From contig VYZB01000210.1 in NCBI GenBank assembly GCA_013397455.1, positions 907,164 through 971,163 of the forward strand: DNA of 64,000 bases, read 5' to 3'. How positions within the stretch are numbered: position 1 is the stretch's first letter; each line of letters starts with the position of its first letter. Shown here piece after piece: positions 10,736 to 23,905 of this stretch. Both the position numbers and the translations under genes were made by a program. Source of the DNA: Crotophaga sulcirostris. Its lineage: Eukaryota > Chordata > Aves > Cuculiformes > Crotophagidae. Under the pieces are notes generated by a model. It ran no database searches. It was not told the origin of the DNA and worked only from the letters and a program-made list of their open reading frames with translations.

Positions 10736-13512
10736 TGATTGCTCCAAAATAAAACAAAACTTGGCCAATCAGATCTTTACCAACCTTCTTTTCTCCACTT
10801 TTGCCAGTTCTTACAATAATGTATTATTACTGCAACTATCTACCCTTCTATAAGGCTTACTTTAAACTAGACACTTAGAGCTCTTCTTATGGATAAAAGA
10901 GAAATAGGTACCTTTAGTGTGCAATCCATCTGACCTTTAGATGTCTGCATTAAAAGCAGGTGAGCCTTACACCTTGAAATACCTGTTGTAGTGTGTAAAA
11001 AAGATCTACATTAGGTTAAATTACTCCCATCCAAATGTACATCTGTAATTTCCTGAGAAGCCCTCTGCAGACTTAGTCCACTAATCACTAAAATCATCAA
11101 CAAGAGAGATTAAGTGGGTACATGCAGAACAGAAAACCTCAGAATGAGGACTTCTGTTCAGGGCTGTAAAAAGGTTATTTTGTTTAACTACATAGTAAGG
11201 CGTTTTGTCTGACTATAACATATAAGTAATGTGGGGATTTTTGTTGTGTTTCAAAAGATTTCTTAAAAAATCCATCCAAAACCTGAACTATACGCTGATC
11301 AGATGTGGCTTTATAGTCAGCTTGGTTACTTTTCTGCAGTTGGAAGAAGTGTCTGAATAGAAAACAAAGGAGATACATGTTTTTTCAGCTATTTTCCAAC
11401 TTTGTTGTGCATTCTGCAGCTGCTTCATCATCATAGCAGAAATCAACTGTATTATTCATGCTGACAAGATTGATAAATGATGGCAAATTATAGAAAAGGA
11501 GAAGGCAAAGCTTTTCTTGTTTGCAACTTCTTTCCCAGCGAAACATGTCAGGTCCATCCTAGCCTGTTTTTGTATTTTCCTTCCAGCTTAGATCATTCCA
11601 TCCTAAAATAGTTTAGATTATACTGTTAATAATGGAAAAACACATGAGGGACATTTTATGTGATACAAAATTTCTCTCCAGAATTTATTTTTCCCTGCAT
11701 GTTGCAGAGAACTAAGTCTGGCTTCAAGCAAATTCCACTAATGCAAGTACAAAACACTTTTTTCCATCATTTTGCCTTGCATAAGTGACAGTTACACAGC
11801 ATGTCAGAAGTGATTGAGGCATTCCCCGAGTGGTATGGACTGCTCATTAGAGTAGGATGATTACTAGGGTGACTTATCAGTCAAAAGGCATTATATTTGC
11901 CATGGCTATTTTGTAATTAAGCACAGATGAGACCCACGAACAAGCATTGCTCTGAAAAATACAGTTCACATAATGCTAAATCAAAGGAACTTTCCAAGGA
12001 AAGGGGTGAGAAAGAAATTTCTTTGGCACATGTGATTTCTCTGAACTATCCCAAGCCGCTACCTCGTGGTGCGTCCCTGGAGACCAGCCTGGGACATGCT
12101 ATAGGAAGACACTTCTTTCTTTTCCTAACAGACATAAATAGCACTTGGGGTTTCTCCAGAGGGTCATTTTCTGTGCTTACATTTAGCACATAAATCCAGA
12201 AGCGTCAGAGTTCACACAGATGGACTTCTCACCAGCTCAAGTTACCTGGAATAGCTGTGGTTCACTCAGAAACAAATCAAGCTATATATCTGTTAGACAG
12301 GCTTCTCACCAAAAATGTAACAAAGAGGAGATCTTGTTTTAGAGATGAAGAAAACACAGGGGACTCTCTTGCCTAAACAGAAAACTAAAACACAGTCCTG
12401 GTGTCCCAGGTGTCCCAGGTGCCATCTCAGTGCTGTATTGATGGGAACACAAAAGGCAATTAACATTTTTTATTGCACTGACTTTTGCAGTGCAAAAGAG
12501 AAAAACCCTATGTACTGCAGCCCATTAAAAAAAGAAATCTTTCTACTCTTTCAAAGGTTAGGTATAGTTTCTAGGCACATTCTGAGAGCAAAATTCATAT
12601 TTAGCCTACCTGAAAATCCAAATTTGGCTCAATTTTCAGAAATTTGTATTCATGTCTTATCTGTATTTCTTTATAGAATTTTTGAGAACAGAAGTCCAAT
12701 TCTTGCCCTAGAGGGAGCTGCATTCCCTAATAGACTATAAGAGTCCGTACATCTCAGATAAATCTGTTAAGTTCACAAAGTGCACTGAGATTTCAAAATA
12801 CAGCTATTATGGAAATAGCTATTGTTATTCTTGTTTTTAATAGCTGCTGAAAATCATGAATATCTTGAGGATAATTGCCAAGTTAGAAGCTGTGTTTCTG
12901 AATAGAGCTTTTAAAAAACTCAAGGACTCTATTATGTTTTGGGTAATTTTGTGAGAAGCTTTATGTTTGTGTGTCTGGACTATGATCCGAGAAACATTTG
13001 GTGGAAGAGGATCAAGCTGATGCAACAAAGACTGGCAGTCGTACTTACATATCCCCTTGTGGAGCCAGTTGGTGGTTTGCATTGTGCTAAAGGTGCTGTA
13101 CACTTCATCTTTGCAAGGCTTTACTGAATTTACTTGAGCTGTCTGAAAGTCACCATTTCCATTTCATGGCAAACGTTAAAGTTTCACAGCATGTTTTCAT
13201 TCTCACTATGAACAAAACCACAAGTAACAAACTTTCCTGCCCATTTGGAAAAAGTGTTGCTTTAAGAAAAACGTATGTGTATGTACACAGGAAACTTCAG
13301 TTCAAAATGAGATTGTTACTTCGAAGCATGGTTTGGGTTCTTTTTATCTTTGTGTTAGTTCATTGTCTCCTGACATAAGAGTTCTAGACCTCCAAGATAT
13401 GGCACATTTCATCATGCTGTATCCTGTTAGGATATAGTCCAGGTAAGGATGTTGTTCCTGGGCAACCAAGTGGGCAGTTTCCAGTGGATGGGATTCAATT
13501 ACCATTACCTTA
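10736..13512. other. Gene-free stretch
   Basis: No coding, RNA or repeat feature is supported, apart from a small 10-bp duplication (GTGTCCCAGG twice) near 12402. Confidence 0.45.
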
Positions 13513-13806
13513 TTTTCACAGTATCACAGTATCACAGTATTACAAGGTTGGAAAGGTCCTCTGACATCATCGAGTCCAACCTATAACCCAACACTAACAC
13601 CAACCCATCATCTGAACCATGGCACCGAGTGCCTCATCCAATCTCCCCTTAAACACCTCCAGGGTTGGTGACTCCACCACCTCCCTGGGCAGCGCATTCC
13701 AATGGCCAATCACCCTTTCAGTGAAGAACTTTTTCCTAATATCAAGCCTAAACTTTCCCAGACAAAGCTTGAATCCATGTCCTCTAGTTTTGTTACTGAC
13801 ATTTTA
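13513..13806 (-). mobile_element. CR1 LINE 3' fragment with CACAGTAT tail
   Basis: Starts with three copies of the (CACAGTAT)-type tail, then ACAAGGTTGGAAAGGTCC, CCATGGCACCGAGTGCCTC and TTTTTCCTAATATCAAGCC. This tail type marks a different CR1 subfamily from the AATCATAGAAT-tailed copies. Confidence 0.85.
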
Positions 13807-16800
13807 GATGTCTTGTTTGTGTAGTGACTACATTGGAGCTGGTGGCCTAATTCCTGGTTTGGAGAGGGATATTCTACAGCCAGCAGTGCCTGGAGTATAG
13901 TCCAAGTAACTCTGAAGTCGATGACTACATTCAGACAGGTGAATTGCTTTCCAGTCTCTGTTGCCTGTATTGACTAGTTCTCCAGTAAGAATAATGGGAA
14001 CCTGGACTCTGTTGTAGACATGTACATTTAGGTTTTAATTTGGTGCTAAATTTCACCGTGTTCAACAGCGGGATGAGAGCTTTCTGAGAACAAAGTAATG
14101 TCAATAATTTGAAGCTTCTTGTCCATTTAATATCATTATCTTTGGAATATACCTGAGACAATTTTGGACCTGTCATCCAGAATGTGTAACCAGAGCAGGG
14201 TATGTCAAAGGCTATCTTGTCACTGAAAAAACTTGGTATATTTTTAAGCTGTTAATGTCAAATCCTGCTGGAACAAAGATCTGTACTTCATGCAAGACAA
14301 CTCAAAGCTGACTGGATTTACCTGAACCTGTCTCCACTGGGATCGTATGTTGATTTAGCTGTTTGATTTAGCAATCACATATAAAAACACAACATTTTTG
14401 AAGCTTGTCTAATGAAGATGTTTGGAGTTAATTCTTCCAACCACATGTCAATGTCTGAATCTGAGAAAATTACCTCAGGCTCCCTTTATTGTCAATGGGA
14501 AGAAACAGGCATTTAGAGCGTGAGTCATCTGACCTATTTTAGATGTCTGTTTTGGAGTGATGAGTTGCAGATGGAATTCTGACTTCTCCATTGAGTACCA
14601 GAGAAGCACAGGGTGATTAACTTATATGTAGTTGTCTAATGGGATTATATTAACTCATCCCATCCCCACTTCAGAGTACAATGAGAATATGCTTTACCTG
14701 ATCAGCTTTAGCACCCAACAAACACCATGGCTGATATGAGATCTGTCCCAAGACTAGTCGACGTGAAGATGAGAAGAGCCACTGGAACTGGAGCTCCGTT
14801 TCAATTTGAGAATGATTCACTGAGGTCAACGGGAATAGTTCCACTGGCTTCAGTGAGCTTTGCAAACCCTGGGGTTTCAGCATACATTAATTTAGCAGCT
14901 GGGTGCCACAATGTAAGATAACATCTTTCTTCTGTTTTTTTTGTTATTAATGGTTTGCCAAAGATCCATTACTCCTGCAGCACAGCTGGCAAGAACAAAT
15001 TGAGTCATAGACTACTACAGGGGCTCACTCAGTCATAAAAACTATGTTTTAGGCTATCCTGGTAGTATATTTTAACACAACAATCCCTTCTCTTATTCCC
15101 TGGTTCTCCTCTGATTTGGTTAATCCAGCCCGAAATCTTCATTATCACAGCAATGAATACTTAAAATCCTTTTGTCCATCTAAGGCTGCCACTTGTCTGT
15201 GGTTTACAAAGACTGGTTTACAGCTTCCCCATCCAATCTGAGTGTTACTGCCTTCTGCAAAAAGCCCCAGCAGTCTGGTCAGCTGGCTCACCAGCGGCAA
15301 GAGTAAGTTAGGGAGTCTATTTTAAACCAATTACATAGGTTCTCCTTATGGTCTGTGAAGGGCAGGTCACCTCCAGCTGAAGGGAGGTGGGTTGATGTTT
15401 TCTGTGGACAGTTCCTGTCTCTGACTGTGCTGTAAGGGGTGCTGTGAGTGACTAATGTTTACAGGACTATAACCAGAATGTCAATCCATCTGTAACTCTT
15501 TCCCTGACACACAGTCTCTGTACTTTCATCATTTAACCATCTTGAAGCCTTCATCTCAGTTGCAAGTCTGGTGGATTAAACAATCTAGACGGGTGATGAG
15601 CGCACTTTTGTGTACTTTTGAAGTATTCAAGGTAATTAAAATAAAACTTTTGAGATAAAACTACATGTTCTTCCTCTCTGCCAGATAGGCAGAGATTGCT
15701 TATATTAGGCAGAACTGATAACACTAAATTACAAGAAAGAACATTGTAGCTTTTGGCACAAGTGAAGACTGTGGAGAGAAAATATGAGAGCTTAAGGATT
15801 TTGTCGTATTTTGTGGCATTGTGGGTGCTTTTGCAATACTTATACTTTTACTCAGTCCTCTGCTCCAATGTTCCTTTTCAGCTTCTGGGAAAGATTACTT
15901 TTTTTGTATGTGGAGAATGCTTCAGAGAACTTCAGGCCTTACTAGCAGAGCCTTACAGGTACCAACAATTTTCTATAGCAATGATCCCCTTCTTGTTCAG
16001 GTCAATGTGATATGACTTTCACAGTCAAACTGGGATCATTCAAATACTAACAACATCACTGTCCTAATTATGTTTCTGCAGAAGAAACTGGTAATTTAAA
16101 ACCTTTGGAAAAATTATATTAAGGTTGGATGGTTAAACACTTTTTCATTTTAAATAGCAAGCAAGATTCATGGCTATTTCATGGTCTGAGGAAATTCAGA
16201 TTTTTTTAGTAATGGAAACAAGGAAAATGTACACAACACTTAAAGCCTTAACTTAAGATTTGAAACACCTAGGTTCATCCTTTCCTAGAGGATTCTTGTG
16301 TTGCCTAGAACAAGTCTGTCAGGACAGGATTTAGCTCAACCAAATTTAGCCACCTCAAACCAGGTGGCTTGTGTAAGACATCTCTCTGGACTCCCTGTAG
16401 TGTCCTCTTCCAAATAGCAACTGATCCCATTCAGATAAGGTGCATATTTCTTCATCTAGAGTGCCTGTCTTTCACCTTTGAGTCTAGAAGAAGTCTGGAT
16501 GACCATTTTAAACAAGATCTGAAACTTTAAATGGTTTCATTTAGCTGAAATAAATTCTGTTCTAATGTTATGTTTATAAAATCTATTTAGTATATGTGAC
16601 AGTCAGATTTTAATATATTCAGTTACAAGCCAATCAGTTTTGCTTCTAATGCTAGGGTTATAAAACCCATTTAAATACATGTGACAGAAAAATATTTTAA
16701 TATGTTCAGTTACAGACAAAAATAGATTAATATTATTCTGTCAACTCCATGCATTGAAGCGGTCACAAGTCAGTGTCACAGAAACAATAAGTGAAAAAAG

Positions 16801-17145
16801 CATTATAATTATGGTTCTTTGTTTACCTCGTGGTTTTTGTGCTTGTTGTATTCATGCTGTCAGAATTTTTCTAAATAACCATAACGAATAAAGATGGCCT
16901 AGAATTTTCCCTTCTGAATGAAAACAAAGATTCTCTCCTAATGATGAAATGGAGCTTACACACAAACAAAATCAAAACACATTTGCAGCACAGACTAAAC
17001 AGAAAATGCTCTTGGGGAGGGGTTCTCTAAGTGACAAGCACCACTACTTCCAGATAAGCCAAAGTGTGCCATGAGGGCCTTTATACCCAACAAGCAGTAC
17101 CTTTTGCCCCCAAGTTCTGTGCTTCTGTGAGTAAAATCCCAGTAT
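13807..17145. other. Gene-free stretch
   Basis: No gene supported. It contains a diverged tandem duplication at 16560-16716 (separate entry). The short ORFs show no recognisable domain. Confidence 0.45.
16560..16716 (+). repeat. Diverged direct duplication, about 73 bp x 2
   Basis: Two similar blocks at about 16560-16632 and 16644-16716 share TTCTAATG, TTATAAAA, ATGTGACAG, TTTTAATAT and TTCAGTTACA in the same order and spacing. An old local duplication. Confidence 0.7.
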
Positions 17146-17302
17146 CACAGTATTACAAGGTTGGAAAGGACCTCTGAGATCATCGAGTCCAACCTATAAC
17201 CCAACACCAACACCAACCCATCATCTAAACCATGGCACTGAGTGCCTCATCCAATCTCCTCTTAAACACCTCCAGGGAGGGCGACTCCACCACCTCCCGG
17301 GT
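17146..17302 (-). mobile_element. CR1 LINE 3' fragment, short
   Basis: CAGTATCACAGTATTACAAGG tail, then CCATGGCACTGAGTGCCTC and CACCTCCAGGGAGGGCGACT. Breaks off at CACCTCCCGGG. Confidence 0.85.
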
Positions 17303-19348
17303 TTAAGATCCAGGGAAATTACCTTAGCAGTGGGTGGCTGGATTAGTAGTTGTGCAGGCAACAGTGCTGAATGCTGTCCTTAGCAGGGTCATTTTAAAAA
17401 GTACTGTTGGTGCCACCACTGTTTATTGTAGAACAGAAGTTTTGTCTTCCCTGTTCTACCTCATAAGAGATTTGTTATTATCAAGTGTCTGTTGCACCTT
17501 TTTTTCCAATTTTTGTCTTCTTTCTCTGTTAAACATTGTGTTCCGCACTAAACAAGAAAAACCTGTTCATTTCCATCCAAGAGAAGCATCTCCATGATTT
17601 TCCACTTGTATTTCCACAGTATATTTTTACAGGATTCAGTCTCTCAGCTATTTTTCTCTGCCCTGCCTCTCTAAATACTAAGTTGTAATTCTGGCATTTC
17701 TGAATTCCCAGTCTGGGCCCATTTAGACATTAGTAAGAGTAAAATTAGCCAAATCCCAATATGAAAGAAAATTGGCCTCCTTCTTAAAACTATTGTTGTC
17801 GTATCACAATGGTGCTGAGAGGCACAAGGCAATAATGGCACTGCATTGTTACCAGACACTGAGCAGAAATAGGAGGAGATCAGCCAGACCATGAAAAATG
17901 TGCAATCTCAGTGGATAAATCTGAGGCAGAAAGAGGAAGTGACTTGATGAGTGTCACACAGTAGGCAATAGCAGGGCCAGAGCAGTACCATCGAGTTCAT
18001 CTGTAGTGCCTTATGGTTGCACCCTTGAACCCTGCTCCACTGTCCATCTGCGCTGGATGAACAGCCGTGCTTGCTTTCGTATCACACCCCTGGTCTGCTG
18101 TATTCCTGCCTTTGTGGAAAGACTGGAAGAGGGAATAGAGATGGGGGCATCTTGCAGCTTCAGTCCTGCAGACAGTGTTCATACACCCAGACAGTTCCCA
18201 GAGACTCCATGGTGTCAACACAACTAGGTTACACCATTTGGGCCAGTATATGTTTCAGCTCTGTCCCCAAAGGCAGTAAAAATACCTTGATCTCTTATCT
18301 CCCACTCTGGTAACCCTTCTTCTGACTACCTTCAAATAAATCTAACAAGCATCCCTCAAAACAAATTCCCCTTTCCCTCCTCCAGTGAAGCACCCAACAC
18401 CAACACAAGCAAGAATGCAATCAATGGACTCTCCTAGAGGCAACACTGGGTGGGTTTTACTGTCCTGATTCTTATGTTCAAAAGGACCCTCTAGTGTTTG
18501 CCATTCCCTATGACCCTGCATGCTCAACGTCCCCATTTGTGGCCATCACTGCCACGGCCTGTTTTGTCCTGTCTCAATTCTGCCCAATCCTATTCCTACT
18601 ACCAAAGCTAAAGAACAAAGAGAAGGACCAGTTTCACCTGTGCTGTTGGAGTGATGCTACCTCTCAGCATGGTTCTGGATTTCCCAGCAAAGTGGAGAGA
18701 ATTGAGTTTTGTCATTCAAAGGATGAAGGAGTCAGTGCAAGTCAGCACAAGGTCATATGAAAAAGACACAAAGAAGGAGCAGAGCTGGGACTAGTCTTGA
18801 ACATGGGGAGACTCCTGAAGAGGTGGTCTTCCTGTTCCCAGTGTTGCTGGAGTGCTCTGGGCAGGTATGGTCCCAACCCCGCACACCATGATCCCTTTCT
18901 GATCTCTTACTCCCAGTGGCATGATTGCTATTTTCCTGCTTCCAGGACACTTCTGAGCATAGGATCACAGACACTCAAGTCTTTGTTGCCACCATGCTAC
19001 AGTTAGAGAGAACTTGAGGACCTAAAATGATTCAATCTTTTCACTGGCTTTCTGGTGTGTGGACTGGTTGCAATGCATGGCTTCCCAGCTCATCCTTCTC
19101 TTTAGCCACTCTCCTGCATGCAGTCTGCCTAGAGATCTGCAGAGGATGATGATAGAGAGCTACTGCCCAGGAATTCTCTTGTGGTGGTAGAGTTCAAGAT
19201 GGTCCATTCTACAAAATATATGACTTCTTCCCAAGGTCTGAACGGCACAGAGGAACCATGAACAAATGGAGTGCAGGATCATAATGCAAAGGAAACTTCA
19301 TGGCACCACCTCAGAGGAGCTTACTCACAAAACTACTGTCAGTAATCA
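17303..19348. other. Gene-free stretch
   Basis: No coding, RNA or repeat feature is supported. Overlapping short ORFs near 18.0-18.3 kb on both strands lack any recognisable protein pattern. Confidence 0.45.
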
Positions 19349-19745
19349 TAGAATGGTGGAATCAGAGAATCATGGAATAGTTTGGATCAGAAGGGACCTT
19401 AAAACCCATCCAGTTCCAGCTCCCCTGCCATGAGCAGGGACATCTCCCACTGGATCAGGTTTCTCAAAGACTCATCCAACCTGGCTTGAACACCTCCAGG
19501 GATGGGGCAGCCACCACTTCCCTGGGCAACCTGTTCCAGTGCCTCACCACCCTCAGCAGAAAATTTCTTCCTAATATCTAATCTAAGTCTCCCCTCTTTC
19601 AGCTTAAAACCATTACCCCTCGTCCAGTCTCTGCACTCTCTGATAAAGAGCCCCTCCCCATCCTTCCTGTAGCCCCCTTTAAGTATTGGAAGGCTCCTAT
19701 GAGGTCTCCCCAGACCTTCTCTTCTCTAGGCTGAACAACTCCAAC
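19349..19745 (-). mobile_element. CR1 LINE 3' fragment
   Basis: Inverted tail (AGAATGGTGGAATC...GAATCATGGAATAG), then CACCTCCAGGGATGGGGCAG and TTCTCTAGGCTGAACAAC. Confidence 0.88.
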
Positions 19746-20413
19746 TTTCACAGTCTGATAAATGGTTGAAAGGTTTCTTAAACTGCAAGCAAGTGTCCCC
19801 TCACTGTTATTTGTGCAATATCCAGTGTAACAAGACATGGATTTGCCTTTGAAGCCTTGAAAACTGAGAGAATTAGTGCTGTTCATACTCATATTAAACT
19901 AAGGTCACAGAGCACTCTCACTGCATTAAATATGAGCAGGTTTGCATTGTCAAATTCCACACTGTGGGCGATTCATATTCATCTTTTCCTGATATAATAG
20001 TACTTTTCATTTGATGTTAGCACCTTTGGTGCCATTTCCTTTCCCCTCATAGCGTGTTATTGTCTGTCTTCTCACACCTTGGAAAGAAATAGCTATAATA
20101 TGCTTCATATTTGCATGTTGAATTAACCTTTTCATATCTCATTACCATCTTTTCCTTCCCACCTCATGCTATGTTTCTGCTTTGTCTTGTTTACATATTG
20201 CTTCTCAAATTAGTGCCTTTCATTTCATATTTGGGAACTGCTAAAAAAAAAAAATAAATAAAATTGCCCCTGAGAGGCTAGCCTGTTGCCTGGCTGAAAA
20301 GAGCTGCCTTGTCATGTCAGGGACACGACACATCATTCTTTTACTCCACATGTGACTTTCCTCATAGCTCTACGTTTTGTTGTCTGCTTTTCACCAATGC
20401 AGAATGAGTAGCC
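19746..20413. other. Gene-free stretch
   Basis: AT-rich, with an A-rich run near 20243. Nothing else is seen. Confidence 0.4.
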
Positions 20414-20625
20414 ATGGCTTCCAGCTACAGTGATGGAGCACTGGACCAGGCTGCCCCGGGATGCTGTGGAGTCTCCTTCTCTGGAGTTATTCAGACTCCA
20501 CCTGGACACACTCCTGTGCAGCCTGCTCTAGGTGAACCTGCTTTAGTGGGGGAGTTGGACTGTATGAGCTTCAGAGGTCCCTTCCAACACCCCCCATTGT
20601 GTGACTCTGTGATTCGATGACATTG
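20414..20625 (+). mobile_element. CR1-type LINE 3' fragment, divergent
   Basis: Sense-oriented copy with ACTGGACCAGGCTGCCC, GGTGAACCTGCTTTAG, GAGTTGGACT, AGAGGTCCCTTCCAAC and an ending GTGACTCTGTGATTCGATGA. Its interior differs from the other copies, suggesting another CR1 subfamily. Confidence 0.75.
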
Positions 20626-21544
20626 TTTAATAAATGTGAGCTTCTGGCTCTGGATCCACGATACACTTACTTATGCTAGTGTGGAAGTTGTACAAGTTGT
20701 TATTTCTTCATATCTCAATTGCTGGTCATACATTTATTCAACTGTTACTTACTCTCACCTCAAATCTTAAAAGTAAACAAAAAAAAAATCTTAAAAGTAA
20801 AAACAAACCTTAAAAAATCTCAAACAAATCTTAAAAGTAAAGAATAAAATTGGTGTTAAAAGGCTTAAAATCATCTTTCAGTCCTGCATGTACAGATGGT
20901 CTTGGTTTTGGAGTCCATGTTCTGCTGTGGGATCAAGTGCTCACTGGAATAACGGCTGCAACACAGGTGTTCCTGGTGAGTCTCTAACTGTTGTGGTGGA
21001 GAGCTGTACTCACTTTGACTGGGTGAACCATCCAACAAGTATTATATGTAAAAATAGTTTCAGTGAAAGAGCAAAATTTACTGATCCAAACTCCATTCTT
21101 CAATGGGGCAACTTCCTTCAGTTACCTTAGAGGGAAGCTAGGGAGGTTGGTGTCCCTAGACCAAATTTTAGACTTTGTAAATAACCCCTTAGGCAATAAC
21201 ACGCGAGTCAGCACAGACATCCAGAAGAAAACAATTTACTAATTACTGTGTTTGAGGTTGCAAATACCAGCTTAAACAAGACTTGGTTGTTGAAAACATA
21301 CAACTTCATGAGCAGACTCTGAGACTTCAACTTCAATGCTGATTCTGGTTTTCATAATTTGAGGTGAAAATTACAATGCATCTATGGGCCTCAGCTCAAA
21401 GATGAGCTTCCAAATTTAAGACTGCAGAAATACCTGATAGTTAAAGAAGGAAGCTGTAGGAATTCCCGAACAATATAATGAAGTTGTCTCCTCAAAGGAG
21501 TTTGAAAAAGGTGAGATTTGTTCATGAAAAAGCTTGAGGGTGCA
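20626..21544. other. Gene-free stretch with AT-rich repeated words
   Basis: Contains four diffuse copies of (A)ATCTTAAAAGTAAA and related words near 20765-20840. No gene is seen. Confidence 0.45.
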
Positions 21545-21660
21545 TCATGACACTCGGTGCCATGGTTTAGATGATGGGTTGGTGTTAGTGTTGGGTTCTA
21601 GGTTGGACTCGATGATCTCAGAGGTCCTTTCCAACGTTGTAATACTGTGATACTGTGATG
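21545..21660 (+). mobile_element. CR1 LINE extreme 3' end (about 115 bp)
   Basis: ACACTCGGTGCCATGGTTTA, GATGGGTTGGTGTTAGTG and AGGTCCTTTCCAACGTTG, ending in the ATACTGTGATACTGTGAT tail. Strongly 5'-truncated. Confidence 0.85.
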
Positions 21661-22922
21661 ACTTGTTTTGAAGCAAGGACAAGGCACCCAAAAGGGATTG
21701 TCCAAATAGACTGTTTGCAGTACTCTGCTTGAACCCTCAGGGTCTTCACAAAAGAGACAATCTGGACAGAGCAGCCAGAGGTAAACAAGAACAGAAAAGT
21801 CATGCTCCTTTTCTAAATGACACGTGACTATTCTCAATAGATGTGAATTCTATGCAGATATGAACATGGATTCATAGCCCTCTCCAGATATCAGGAGCTA
21901 TCAATGATGTTGATATACAATACCAAACCATATCCAATATTCTTGGCCTAAACAGCTCTGAACTTTAAGATGTTTTATCTCTGCAAAATGAAATACCACT
22001 TACTGGCAGACTGATAATTCAGAACAATTCCCTTGCTCCTATAGATTCAGAATGTTCTATTTTATTTTCTTTCCTGTGGGAAGGAAGAAGAAAGTTGCAG
22101 GATATTCTAACTTGGTAGCATCAAGTAATTAATCAACCTATACCTTGTTTTACATTAACAATAGGAATTTATTCTATATATATCTATATATATTTACATC
22201 AAATATGTATATATGGTTTCATGGTGAGTTCATTTTTTTGTTCAAAATTTCACATAACCTCTCAGAATTGAGTGGATAGCAACTTTATTCTTCCACCCAC
22301 CTAATTTAAAAACTTTTTTTAAATTGATGGGAAATTTCACAAAAACAATTCTAAAATATAATCCCCAATAATTGGATCTGTCAAGATATATAAACTTTGA
22401 CTGTGCTGTGGTTGTAAACAGATAATCTAGATTGATCTGAAGTGCAGAAAGATAATGCTGGGTAGAATTTGCTATTGTTAAGTGACACATGAATAATGCA
22501 CTGGGTTTGGGATCAGTCAGCTCTTCTGCTTTTAATCATTTATTTTCTTTTCTTTCATTTCGTAACTGAACTGTTGATGTAATCCTACCCCATGTGAATG
22601 CGAAGTTCAGGGTTTCACAATAAATTAAATGCCATCTGAACTAACTTGAAATATTCACAGTGTAATCTAAGGTGCCCACAAAAGCTGGAAGAGCACTAGA
22701 TTCCTGATGTAGCCAATGGGGTCCCCAGAGAGTAATTAAATTATCATCAAAATGCTTTAAACCTGCCTCTGGTTTCTCTTTGCTTGCCTGAAGAAATTGA
22801 AGGACTTGTTTCAGTAGTGAGAGGATGGACCATGCAACAATTGGGAAAGCAGGAGATCTGGCTTGGATGGGGTGACATCAGGCTCCCTGAGATGAGCCCT
22901 CAGTGATGTTTTTGCCAAGAAA
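21661..22922. other. Gene-free stretch with AT dinucleotide run
   Basis: No gene is seen. A TATATA-rich run lies at about 22174-22214. Confidence 0.45.
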
Positions 22923-23905
22923 GGGTGTTCCTCAGGGGTTGGAATTGGGACTGGCGCTGTTTTACATCTTTGTTAGGAGACATCAATAGCGGGATTGAGG
23001 GCACCCTCAGCAAATTTGCTGATGACATCGAATTGTGTGGTGTGGTCAACATGGTGGAGGGAAGGGATGCCCTCCAGAGAGACCGTGACAGGCTTGAGAG
23101 GTGGGCCTGTGTGAACCTCATGAAGTTCAAGAAGGACAAGTGCAAGGTCCTGCACCTGGGTCGGAGCAATCCCAAGCACAATTACAGGATGGGCAGAGAA
23201 TGGATTGAGAGTAGCCCTGAAGAGAAGGACTTGGGGGTTCTGGTGGATGGGAAGCTCAACAGGAGTTGGGAATGTGTACCTGCAGCCCAGAAAGCCGACT
23301 GTATCCTGGGCTGCATCCCAAGAAGTATGACCAGCAGGTCAAGGGAGATGCTTCTGCCCCTCTTCTCAGCTCTCGTGAGACCTCACCTAGAGTACTGCAT
23401 CCAGTTCTGGTGTCCTCAGCACAGGAAGGACAAGGATCTGTTAGAGCAAGTCCAGAGGAGGCCACGAAAATGATCAGAGGGCTGGAGCACCTCCCATACA
23501 AGGACAGGCTGGGAGAGTTGAGGTTGTTCCGAGTGGAGAAGAAAAGGCTGTGGGGAGACCTTAGAGCAGCCTTCCAGTGCTTAAAGGGGGCTACAGGAAA
23601 CCTGGGGAGGGGCTTTTTATTAGGGACTGCACGGATAAGAGGAGGGGCCACAGTTTTAAGCTGAAAGAGAGGAGATTTAGATTAGATTTTAAGATGGAAT
23701 TTTTTCCTGTGAGGGTGGTGAGGCCCTGGCACAGGTTGCCCGGAGAAGTGGTGGCTGCCCCATCCCTGGAGGTGTTCAAGGCCAGGTTGGATGAATCTTT
23801 GAGCACCCTGATCCAGTGGGAGGTGTTCCTGCCCATGGCAGGGGGTTGTAACCGATTGGGCTTTAAGATCCCTTCCAACTCAGACCATTCTGTGATTCTA
23901 TGATT
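22923..23905 (+). mobile_element. CR1 LINE, about 980 bp, with part of the reverse transcriptase
   Basis: The longest CR1 copy here. The plus strand encodes the C-terminal half of the CR1 ORF2 reverse transcriptase: the FADD catalytic box just after 23014, then a CKVLHLG segment and PHLEYCIQFW near 23385-23420. The frame is then broken near 23460 and continues in another frame (GLEHLPYKDRLGELRLF, RVVRPWHRLPGE). It ends in CCATTCTGTGATTCTATGATT. It lacks the N-terminal part and cannot be mobile. Not a host gene. Confidence 0.92.

Noticed and set aside
22925..23473. 182-residue plus-strand ORF with a FADD motif
   Set aside because: Part of the CR1 reverse transcriptase, 5'-truncated and frame-broken, not a host gene.
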